Assembly (NCBI GenBank): GCA_964419225.1
Contig: CAYQPF010000013.1
Location: 1 to 60,196, forward strand
Direction of reading: 5' to 3'
Source of the DNA: CAYQPF01 sp964419225
GTDB lineage: Bacteria > Cloacimonadota > Cloacimonadia > Cloacimonadales > CAYQPF01
Length of the DNA stretch: 60,196 nucleotides
Shown here: positions 6,813 through 13,998 of the stretch, one piece after another
Numbering within the stretch: position 1 is the first letter of the stretch
Layout of the letters: each line of letters starts with the position of its first letter
Notes under the pieces: model-generated
What the model saw: the letters and a program-made list of their open reading frames with translations, nothing else
Databases searched by the model: none
Told to the model about the DNA's origin: nothing
Position numbers and translations under genes: made by a program

Positions 6813-8975
6813 TTAAACTATCTGCTGATTTTTGACTTCAGCTGTTAAATACAGTTTTCCATTCTTGTACAATTCCAGTGATTTTAATCCTTCTTTGCTA
6901 ATAATTTCAACCTTGCCTTTGTATTTGGAAAGAGTAATACCTAACAATCCGATTTTCAGAGTAGATTCTACTTCAATTTTTTCCTCAGATACTTTTGAGA
7001 CGGAGTTGTTGGTTATCGTAAAGATTTTTAGTAAAGGAGTAATCAGGTAGGCCAGGTTTTCTTCAAACTTGTTGAGTACAACAGAATAAGGCGGTTGATC
7101 CGACCATTCTAGCCGTTGATCTTCCAGATAGGGAAGTCGGGTAGTCAGAAGAGCAAATGCCCAGAGGGCAGTTTTTTTATTTCCTTTGAATTTCAGAACA
7201 TTGAAGATTCCGGAATAGACCGAAAATTCCAAGATAGCATTATTGCTGGATATGATCCTGAAAGTACCGTAAAGATCTACGCTGACTTTCCAGGATTCCT
7301 GTCTTTTCTTTTTACCACAAGTTACTTCAAATTCCTGAGTCTGATCGTACAGTAAATATAGTTTTTCCTGCAAAGTATAGTCAGGTATCAACGGAGAAAT
7401 AAAATCATCTTTGCGGGGAATACCAAAGCCCATGAAGCGATAGTTAGAAACCTGATATTTTTGTTTATAATTCATTAAATAAGAGAATTGTGCCCGTGCT
7501 CCTGCTTCCGGAGAATTCTGGATATTGAAATGCAAGTGAGGAACTGCAGACCTGCCGGAATTACCAGCCATCGCCAGCTTCTCTCCGCCGTAAATATAAT
7601 CACCCGGCTTAACCTTAATACTTCCGGGTTTCAAATGACAATATATAGAATAAACACCTTCTCCGTGGTGAATACTGACATAATTGCCCCATTTTGCGAT
7701 AGTATTGATCTGTCCAATTTTATTATCCGGTACATAATCGACCACAACAGCTACATAACCATTAGCAGAGGCTAATACAGGCTTTCCATAGCAATAATAG
7801 TCATTCAATGCCTCGGCATCGTTCTTAAAGTTTTTCCCATTATTGTCAAAGATCTCAAAATCCCAGGCATAAGCCCAGTCGAGTTTATGTGTAAATTCTC
7901 CATTATGACCCTGTGTTATCTTCCATTCTCCGGCAAAAGGAAGCCAGAATTGCGGGACTCCGCTTTTTTGGAAACGATTAACACGTGACTGGAGATATTC
8001 CAAACTTCTCTCCGGATGCAGGATTCCAAAGTCAATAACATATGGATTTCTGTTTTTAAGTCTTAGCTTAAGAGAATAGAGGAAAATGATAATAGTAATA
8101 TTAAAGGGAAAAGCGAAAGGCGGTATCGTAAATTCATTAAACCAGGCCTGCAGCCCAAAAGAGATCACAATGCCTAGGCAGGAGGCAATCAACATTAACA
8201 TATATGAGGCTCTGCCGGGAACTATGAAATAACCACCAATAGCCATAGCTGTCAGAATAAGATTGAACCCGGGATAGACCATTCCGTTAATTTCTGAGCT
8301 GTTCCAATACATGATAAAGGAATAGGCGATAGAATAACCCGCGACAGAGAGTAAGAATCCGATACGGCTCTGGAGAAATATAGCCAGGGCAATGAGCATT
8401 CCAATCAGGGAATGCGGTTGATAAAAGATACTGCCCAGACTGTGGAAGTAAAGTTTAAAATAAGTAGGGATCAAAGGTTCCCAATTAATTAGGAGAGTAC
8501 GATGATCTGTGAGGAAATTGAAATGACAGATTTTATAATAGAAGAAGCAGAGGAGTATGGAAACCAATGAGAAGGCCAGACTGAATGAAGGTAATTTGAA
8601 AAATTTCCATGTTAGGGAGTTGAGCGTCAAATAGAACATCAGTGTTAAAATAGATGCTACAGCTACAACAATCAGCCAGATAAAAAAATCATATTCGCTA
8701 AGCGGGTAGAAATACCCGACTCCGAGGGTCGTAAGTAAACTGTTGAAAGCAAACAATCCGCTTTTGCTTTCCCAACTGTCATAACCAAAGCTTCTGGCGA
8801 AGATCAGAGCTGTTATTGTTCCCAAAAGTCCTGTGATTCCGGTAATTGGATCCAGCAAGGTGGCACATATGAGCAGGAGTCCTGCTAGGGGCGATTCCGA
8901 AAAAATAACAGTTGCGTATGCACTTGCTATGGAAATTATAAAATTATAGTAATATTTTAAATACCTGTCTATCAT
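6813..8975 (-). CDS. Urea-transporter-like membrane protein fused to an M23 peptidase domain
   Basis: 720 residues. Residues ~1-310 are polytopic, with about ten membrane segments, and carry urea-transporter-type features: PLAGLLLICATLLDPITGITGLLG followed by SGLFAFNSLLTTLGVGYF, repeated later as NGMVYPGFNLILTAMAIGGYF. Residues ~340-530 form a lysostaphin-type M23 domain with zinc ligands in THKLDWAYAWD (His and Asp) and PHLHFNIQ (His), plus the catalytic-region HHGEGVYSIYCHL. A further ~190 residues of unknown fold follow. M23 enzymes cut peptidoglycan cross-links or act as lysostaphin-like scaffolds. The start has AGGAG 9 nt upstream. It is preceded by 229 bp without a gene, so probably monocistronic. 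The fusion is real in this frame; the transported solute is not shown. Confidence 0.85.
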   Translation of the reverse strand: MIDRYLKYYYNFIISIASAYATVIFSESPLAGLLLICATLLDPITGITGLLGTITALIFARSFGYDSWESKSGLFAFNSLLTTLGVGYFYPLSEYDFFIWLIVVAVASILTLMFYLTLNSLTWKFFKLPSFSLAFSLVSILLCFFYYKICHFNFLTDHRTLLINWEPLIPTYFKLYFHSLGSIFYQPHSLIGMLIALAIFLQSRIGFLLSVAGYSIAYSFIMYWNSSEINGMVYPGFNLILTAMAIGGYFIVPGRASYMLMLIASCLGIVISFGLQAWFNEFTIPPFAFPFNITIIIFLYSLKLRLKNRNPYVIDFGILHPERSLEYLQSRVNRFQKSGVPQFWLPFAGEWKITQGHNGEFTHKLDWAYAWDFEIFDNNGKNFKNDAEALNDYYCYGKPVLASANGYVAVVVDYVPDNKIGQINTIAKWGNYVSIHHGEGVYSIYCHLKPGSIKVKPGDYIYGGEKLAMAGNSGRSAVPHLHFNIQNSPEAGARAQFSYLMNYKQKYQVSNYRFMGFGIPRKDDFISPLIPDYTLQEKLYLLYDQTQEFEVTCGKKKRQESWKVSVDLYGTFRIISSNNAILEFSVYSGIFNVLKFKGNKKTALWAFALLTTRLPYLEDQRLEWSDQPPYSVVLNKFEENLAYLITPLLKIFTITNNSVSKVSEEKIEVESTLKIGLLGITLSKYKGKVEIISKEGLKSLELYKNGKLYLTAEVKNQQIV

Positions 8976-9085
8976 CTCAATTTACTCCTGAAAAAATAAG
9001 GGCTAAGATTTTCATTACTCTTCAATATTCCATTTTAAATGTAATAAAAAAAGAAGATAATGAATGCTTCCACCCTCACCTTAAT

Positions 9086-9108
9086 CCTCTCCCTACCCCA
9101 GGGAGAGG
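9086..9108. repeat. Hairpin CCTCTCCCT-ACCCC-AGGGAGAGG in intergenic DNA
   Basis: Perfect 9-bp stem within the phrase CCCTCACCTTAATCCTCTCCC, a sequence type that recurs as an intergenic repeat in many unrelated genomes. It lies between the end of the decarboxylase gene and the upstream region of the transporter-peptidase gene. Without a T-run its terminator role is uncertain. The AACTAACAACTAACCACTAATAAC stretch at about 9171-9201 is low-complexity. Confidence 0.5.
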
Positions 9109-9204
9109 AAATTAACTGGTGCTATATTTTAGCTGGTCTATGCCATATTAGATCTGAGTATTCCTCCCTCACTAACAACTAACAACTAACCACTAATAAC
9201 TATT

Positions 9205-10554
9205 TTAAAACACTTTCAGATGTTCGGGTATTTTTTCTCTCTTGATCATGTCCTGAATAGTTTCCTTTTCTCTGATCAGATGTACATCACCTGTTTCGGA
9301 GATCAGAACGACATTAGGACGGTATTCTATGAATTGCATCCACTGGGTAACATTATATGCACCTACAGGATTGATCACCAAGCTGTCTCCGATTTTGAGA
9401 TCAGGGAAGGAAATTGAAGGACGCATAATATCAATATTCATACATAAAGGTCCATAAAATACAGTATTTTGACTCGTTCCCGTAAAGGGTTGTGCCGGCA
9501 TAACATTCAATTTGTACCACCAAGCCGTGATTGTGGTATTAACTCCTGCATCCAGGATCACTCCTTTTTCGCCGGTTGAGACATTTTTTTTACCGAGTAC
9601 ACTGGTGATCAGGAACCCTGATTCATCAACAACAGCTCTTCCTGTTTCCAGCATCAGAGTAGGAGATTCATCACGGGCAAAAACAGATTCATTGAAGGCA
9701 TTGCCGATAGCGAGAGCATATTGATCAAAAGTAGGAGAGGCAAATTCACCCGGAGTATATTGGGAATGCAGTGTATTTGACGAAGCAAAACCACCTCCCA
9801 GATCGATATAAGAGACAACAGTATGAAATTCTTCTTTAATCTTCTGAGCAAATTGTAGTAATTTATAAGCAGCCCAATAATAGGCATTAGCATCGAGAAT
9901 AAAGGTGCCGATATGAGTATGTAACCCAACCAGTTTCAATCTTTTTCCTGCCATCATTCTTTGTACTGCTCTGTAGGCTTCGCCATTTTCATAGTTAAAA
10001 CCAAATCTGGACCATTGCGGATAGATTCCGCAATCCATATTGATTCTGAGAGCGACTTCCGGCATTTTATCTTTTTCGGCAGCGATCTTCTCCAGTAAAA
10101 ATAGTTCATCCAAGTGGTCGATATGAATTTTTGCTCCTTCTTCGACAGCTCTTTCCAGTTCATCTCTTCTTTTGCCGGGGCCGTTAAAGATAATGTCTTT
10201 TCCTTCCACACCCAGAAGTCTTGCTTTTTCGTATTCCATTCCGCTGACGACTTCTGCTTTGGCACCTTCCTGGTGCAAAATATTGCAGATAGCTCCCAGA
10301 TAATTGGTTTTATACGACCAGGAAATCTCTGTTTTAGGATACTGCATTCTCATCGTGTCCAGTAAACGGCGATATGTGGCTCTTAAATAGGATTCACTGA
10401 AGACAAACAAAGGAGAACCGTATTCTTCTTTAAGAGTTTTTACGGGGATTCCTTCAATTTTATCCACATAATTAGCGATGCTATGATAGGCAAATTTATT
10501 GATATAACCTGCTGTATTTCTTTCTATGTAGGGATGATAATATTCTTTTTTCAT
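9205..10554 (-). CDS. LysA/ornithine-decarboxylase-like PLP enzyme, last gene of the ATP-grasp operon
   Basis: 449 residues of fold type III PLP-dependent decarboxylase. The PLP lysine lies in WSYKTNYLGA (YAVKAN in LysA), followed by ALRINMD, SRFGFNYENG, LHTHIGTFI, the phosphate-binding GGGFAS and ETGRAVVDESG. The second active-site motif, CESGD in diaminopimelate decarboxylase, reads GPLCMNIDIM here: the Cys and Asp are kept but the intervening residues differ, so the substrate is probably not diaminopimelate. GAYN near the end is conserved. AGGAG lies 5 nt before the ATG. The gene starts 2 nt after the ATP-grasp gene. Likely job: decarboxylating an amino acid or a terminal residue made by the neighbours. 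The exact reaction is unknown. Confidence 0.88.
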   Translation of the reverse strand: MKKEYYHPYIERNTAGYINKFAYHSIANYVDKIEGIPVKTLKEEYGSPLFVFSESYLRATYRRLLDTMRMQYPKTEISWSYKTNYLGAICNILHQEGAKAEVVSGMEYEKARLLGVEGKDIIFNGPGKRRDELERAVEEGAKIHIDHLDELFLLEKIAAEKDKMPEVALRINMDCGIYPQWSRFGFNYENGEAYRAVQRMMAGKRLKLVGLHTHIGTFILDANAYYWAAYKLLQFAQKIKEEFHTVVSYIDLGGGFASSNTLHSQYTPGEFASPTFDQYALAIGNAFNESVFARDESPTLMLETGRAVVDESGFLITSVLGKKNVSTGEKGVILDAGVNTTITAWWYKLNVMPAQPFTGTSQNTVFYGPLCMNIDIMRPSISFPDLKIGDSLVINPVGAYNVTQWMQFIEYRPNVVLISETGDVHLIREKETIQDMIKREKIPEHLKVF

Positions 10555-10556
10555 TT

Positions 10557-11624
10557 TTACTCCTGATTGATTAATTCCCCGTTCGTGGAGACAGCTCCCA
10601 TCACGGATATGTCGGATATGATATCTTCTGCATGACGGATAAAAAGTGTTCCGGGTTTATATGTTGTCATTTTTTCCACAGGTTCTCCCAAAGCAAGTTT
10701 AACGACTGCAGCTGGTAGATTTTGTCCTGCACCTTCTGCCAAACGTACCCAGGCCGGGAAACGCGGATTGATCTCAATTAAATAAAACTTTTCATCAAAT
10801 CCCCTCATAATTTCCAATTCCCCGGGACCTCTCCATTTCAAAGCTTTGATGATCTGGGCGGAAAACTCATCCAGACCGGGATTGTTGACGACAACTCCCC
10901 CAAAGCCTTTGCCTTTATCTGTTATCACGATCTTTCTCTGGGGAATCATCCCTAAGACACCACCTTCACCGTCTCCAATGAATACAACGTTGAATTCATC
11001 GCCAGGCACATGCTTTTGCACTATGATCGGTAAGCCCCATTTACTCTCTATATCATGAAAATATTTAACTACTTCCTGTGCGGAATTTGCTTTGTAAGCT
11101 TCGTAGAACTTACCTTTAACATAAACCGGAAAATCCATGACCTGAGATAAAGTATAGGCCTGATTGGGATCAGTCATAAATAAAGTCTGAGGCACATTTA
11201 TGCCTTTTTCCGGGAAGAATGTGCTGAGTTTGGTTTTATCTCTTAAAATAAACTGTTCTTCGGTGGGAATAAAAGTATGAATTCCTCTTTTCAACAATTC
11301 ATCTTTGAGCCTGATGTAAACAATAACTTCCGAATCCAAGGTCGGGATAATGACATCTATTTTCACTCTGGTTAATATATAATCAAGTCTTGCCAGGAAG
11401 ATTTCTGAACCGGAAGAAGGAAAGGGCATCTGGAAGATCATGTCTGCCAAGCCTTCATAAAAGATCCCCGATTCCAGAGAATCATAGACAAGCCCGACAA
11501 TCTTTCCTTTGAATCCGGCATTGCGGATACTTCTGATTACAGGAACACCCGGTTGAGGATTATCCCCGGTCTTTAATCCTGTGACAGCAATATTGATATT
11601 TAGATTGCTTAAATCAATACTCAT
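10557..11624 (-). CDS. ATP-grasp ligase (CarB/PylC-like)
   Basis: A 355-residue ATP-grasp enzyme, which would join a carboxylate to an amine through an acyl-phosphate. The N-terminal Rossmann-like domain has NIAVTGLKTGDNPQPGVPVIRSI and IDVIIPTLDSE. The ATP-grasp core follows with DKTKLSTFFPEKGINVPQT, an ATP-contacting VYVKGKFYEAY, IVQKHVPGDEFNVVFIGD and the metal-binding motif LIEINPRFPAWVRLAEGAG. It is far shorter than carbamoyl-phosphate synthase and resembles stand-alone amide ligases. It lies 1 nt after the PqqD-like gene and 2 nt before the decarboxylase. GGGAG precedes the start. Substrates cannot be read from the sequence; a carrier-bound or peptide substrate is inferred from the PqqD neighbour. 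Confidence 0.9.
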   Translation of the reverse strand: MSIDLSNLNINIAVTGLKTGDNPQPGVPVIRSIRNAGFKGKIVGLVYDSLESGIFYEGLADMIFQMPFPSSGSEIFLARLDYILTRVKIDVIIPTLDSEVIVYIRLKDELLKRGIHTFIPTEEQFILRDKTKLSTFFPEKGINVPQTLFMTDPNQAYTLSQVMDFPVYVKGKFYEAYKANSAQEVVKYFHDIESKWGLPIIVQKHVPGDEFNVVFIGDGEGGVLGMIPQRKIVITDKGKGFGGVVVNNPGLDEFSAQIIKALKWRGPGELEIMRGFDEKFYLIEINPRFPAWVRLAEGAGQNLPAAVVKLALGEPVEKMTTYKPGTLFIRHAEDIISDISVMGAVSTNGELINQE

Positions 11625-11625
11625 T

Positions 11626-11877
11626 CTAATATTCTCCCACCAGACCCAATGACTTTAATTGCAGAATAAAGAAGTCGAAATCTCTGTAGAAATTATCAAC
11701 ACTGACTTCATATTCGTTCGCGATCTTTTCCACGATTTCTTCCTTTTTTAATCCTTGCTTTAACAAGGATAATATATAATATCCAGTCTGATTGGTGTTG
11801 TAACTATAGCCGGAAGTCGGATCAAAAATAAATCCGTTTTCGCTCAACGCCAAATTATGTAATTTTTCTGTATTCAT
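11626..11877 (-). CDS. PqqD-like small protein (peptide chaperone/carrier)
   Basis: 83 residues with the PqqD-family layout: a short beta segment FIFDPTSGYSYNTNQTGYYIL, then helices LKQGLKKEEIVEKIANEYEVS and a final helical DNFYRDFDFFILQLKSLGLV. In PQQ and many RiPP pathways PqqD binds the precursor peptide and presents it to modifying enzymes. Here no radical SAM enzyme is adjacent; the partners are an ATP-grasp ligase and a PLP decarboxylase. GGAGG sits 4 nt before the ATG. Gaps are 13 nt to the TPR gene upstream and 1 nt to the ATP-grasp gene downstream, so the four genes are one operon. Confidence 0.8.
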   Translation of the reverse strand: MNTEKLHNLALSENGFIFDPTSGYSYNTNQTGYYILSLLKQGLKKEEIVEKIANEYEVSVDNFYRDFDFFILQLKSLGLVGEY

Positions 11878-11890
11878 TAATCCTCCAAAT

Positions 11891-12700
11891 TTACTTGGTT
11901 GTTAACTTGTATTCCTGACCAAGTTTACTGTATTTTTCATAATTTTCCTGATCATTTAGCTTCTTGTAAGCATCAGCTATCTTGAAATAGATATCGCTCT
12001 CATAGGCTCTGATCATTAAAATATCCTGTAATAAGGCAATCGCTTTTGGATAGTTTTCCATGTCCAAGTAAGCTGTAGCCAGTAATTTTTGCAGACTCAG
12101 GTCATTTGGGTTAAGTTCCAGTGCCATTGTCCAATATTCGATAGTTTGTTGATATTCTTTGTGATAATAATGAGCGAGACCAATATTTACGTATGATTTG
12201 ACATGTTCGGGATTGAGTTTGATGACTTTCAGCCAGCATTCTACGGCCTTGGTATAATTCAAACGCCCTTCATACAGCAAACCCATATTATACCAAGCTT
12301 CCACGTGATTTGGTTCATGCTGAATGACTTTATGGTAGAATTCCAGTGCTTTATCATATTTAAATTTTCCTTCCCAGGCAATGGCTAGTTCAAAATAGGC
12401 TTCACTCATATCACTGTCGAGATTTACAGCTTCCATTCCATTCTCGATCGCCTGATTAAAATTCCCCTTAATGTTTTCAATATGAGCCATCAATATATAT
12501 GCAGTTGGATTCTCACTATCAATGAACAGAACTTTTTTCAGATACTCCAGGGCTATTTCATATTCTTTTGTTGCCATATAGGACTTGGCAACCTCAATAT
12601 GAGCATCCAGATCATTAGGATTCTGATTCAAAATTTTGAGATAATTGGCAATATAAAGACGGTTAATTTCATAATTGCTATCCACTGTTTTTACCTCCAT
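11891..12700 (-). CDS. Tetratricopeptide repeat protein, first gene of the ATP-grasp/PqqD operon
   Basis: 269 residues made almost entirely of about seven TPR units (from residue ~17 to ~262), with the usual W/L-G-Y-A-F-A-P spacing, for example AWYNMGLLYEGRLNYTKAVECW and SYVNIGLAHYYHKEYQQTIEYW. There is no signal peptide or membrane segment, so it is cytoplasmic. TPR arrays bind peptides or proteins; as the leader gene it may scaffold the PqqD-like, ATP-grasp and decarboxylase proteins. No small precursor-peptide gene is visible next to it. Gap to the PqqD-like gene is 13 nt. Confidence 0.85.
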   Translation of the reverse strand: MEVKTVDSNYEINRLYIANYLKILNQNPNDLDAHIEVAKSYMATKEYEIALEYLKKVLFIDSENPTAYILMAHIENIKGNFNQAIENGMEAVNLDSDMSEAYFELAIAWEGKFKYDKALEFYHKVIQHEPNHVEAWYNMGLLYEGRLNYTKAVECWLKVIKLNPEHVKSYVNIGLAHYYHKEYQQTIEYWTMALELNPNDLSLQKLLATAYLDMENYPKAIALLQDILMIRAYESDIYFKIADAYKKLNDQENYEKYSKLGQEYKLTTK

Positions 12701-13111
12701 TTCAGTATTCCCCTTCTGCTTCGCACCACTGAAAAATAGTTTAGCATCTTTAATTCCAAGTTAAGTTCAAACTCAAAATAATGTCAATTTATTTATCAAC
12801 AACTCATTTCATTTTATTAGACAATTTGATTCTTTATTTCCTGCAGAAAAAATAAAGAAACAGATTTGAATAGACTCCAAAAGATATAATCGCCACAAGA
12901 CAGGTGTCAGGTATTAATAGAGAAGGTGGATTATGTATTGAGGATTTAGTAGTACTATGTTAAAACATCTTTCTTTCTTTTGCATGAACAATAACTTTAA
13001 AATCTGCGACAAACTGCGTTTTACGTTTTGATCCGCGTTCTCTTTCCTGAAAAGCTTCTCCACTGCCCCCTGCACACTACCCACTGATTGGAGGCATGTG
13101 TTCTGAGATTC
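12701..13111. other. 411-bp gene-free region upstream of the TPR/ATP-grasp operon
   Basis: AT-rich near the operon (12750-12900), which is where its promoter should lie; I see no clear boxes. The 12995-13085 part is richer in GC and carries patchy words (CTGCG, GCGTTTT, CCGCGTTCT) resembling the 31-bp repeat at 43584-43614 and 50499-50529. No reading frame or RNA gene was recognised. No precursor peptide with a good ribosome-binding site was found. Confidence 0.5.
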
Positions 13112-13957
13112 TTACAATTCTATTTTACACATTCTGTGGGCGTGACATTCCAGATTAACCGCCACAGGCAGGGAGGCAATATGACAGGGGTGTGTTAAAA
13201 TATGCACTGCTAAGGCTGTTGTTTTTCCGCCTAAACCCTGAGGACCGACATTAGTGGAGTTGATTTTTTGCAGAATCTTTTGTTCCCATTCAGCATATGC
13301 CGGGTCTGGATTAGATTCATCCAGATCAAGCGTAAGAGCTTTTTTGGCCAATAAAGCACAAGTCTCAAAGTTGCCTCCTATGCCAAGGCCGACGATCAGA
13401 GGCGGGCAGGGATTACCACCGGCTTGAATAATGCGTTCCACAACAAAAGCCATAATTTCTTCCATCCCGGCAGAAGGTGTGAACATTTTCAAAGCACTCT
13501 GGTTTTCAGAACCACCACCTTTGACCATAAGCGTCAGGCTAAGTTGATCACCCGGGACAATTCTGGTATGGAATATCGCCGGAGTATTATCCCCGGTATT
13601 AACCCGATTTAAAACAGGATCCATTACCAGCGATTTCCGTAAATAACCCTCTGCATAAGCCTGACTGACCCCGGTTTGTATGGCTGACTCAAAATCTCCT
13701 CCGGTCAAAACCACTTCCTGCCCTATTTCAGCAAATATGACAACCAACCCTGTATCCTGGCATAGAGGAAGATGATTATTCTCTGCAGTTTCAGAATTCC
13801 GGATCAGGATATCCAGTACTTCTACAGCATGGGGATTGACTTCATCTTTAAGGCAGTGATTGAGTTTGTTTTTTAAAGACTCCTCTATCTTGAAATTGAT
13901 TTCCAATAAATGGTTTTTAATTTCTTTTGTTATCTTTTCGGTTTCAATATATCTCAT
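13112..13957 (-). CDS. Class I (Fe-S) fumarate hydratase/tartrate dehydratase alpha-type subunit, orphan
   Basis: 281 residues matching the alpha (N-terminal) half of oxygen-sensitive [4Fe-4S] fumarase and L-tartrate dehydratase. Motifs include the first cluster cysteine in LPLCQDTGL, TGDNTPAIFHTRIVPGD, KGGGSENQSALKMFTPSAG, a second Cys in GGNPCPPLIVGLGIGG and a third in NFETCALLAKKAL, then NVGPQGLGGKTTALAVHI. These enzymes hydrate fumarate to malate and need a beta half (TtdB-like). None is encoded next to it: 411 bp of non-coding DNA follow, and the ABC exporter precedes at 41 bp. The beta subunit must be elsewhere, or the enzyme differs. Fumarase and tartrate dehydratase cannot be separated here. 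Confidence 0.9.
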   Translation of the reverse strand: MRYIETEKITKEIKNHLLEINFKIEESLKNKLNHCLKDEVNPHAVEVLDILIRNSETAENNHLPLCQDTGLVVIFAEIGQEVVLTGGDFESAIQTGVSQAYAEGYLRKSLVMDPVLNRVNTGDNTPAIFHTRIVPGDQLSLTLMVKGGGSENQSALKMFTPSAGMEEIMAFVVERIIQAGGNPCPPLIVGLGIGGNFETCALLAKKALTLDLDESNPDPAYAEWEQKILQKINSTNVGPQGLGGKTTALAVHILTHPCHIASLPVAVNLECHAHRMCKIEL

Positions 13958-13998
13958 AATTTCCCATCTCCCATTAATAATTAATAAATGATCATTGC

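Noticed and set aside
9205..10554. Ordinary diaminopimelate decarboxylase (lysA)
   Set aside because: The CESGD motif is altered and the operon partners are not lysine-pathway genes.
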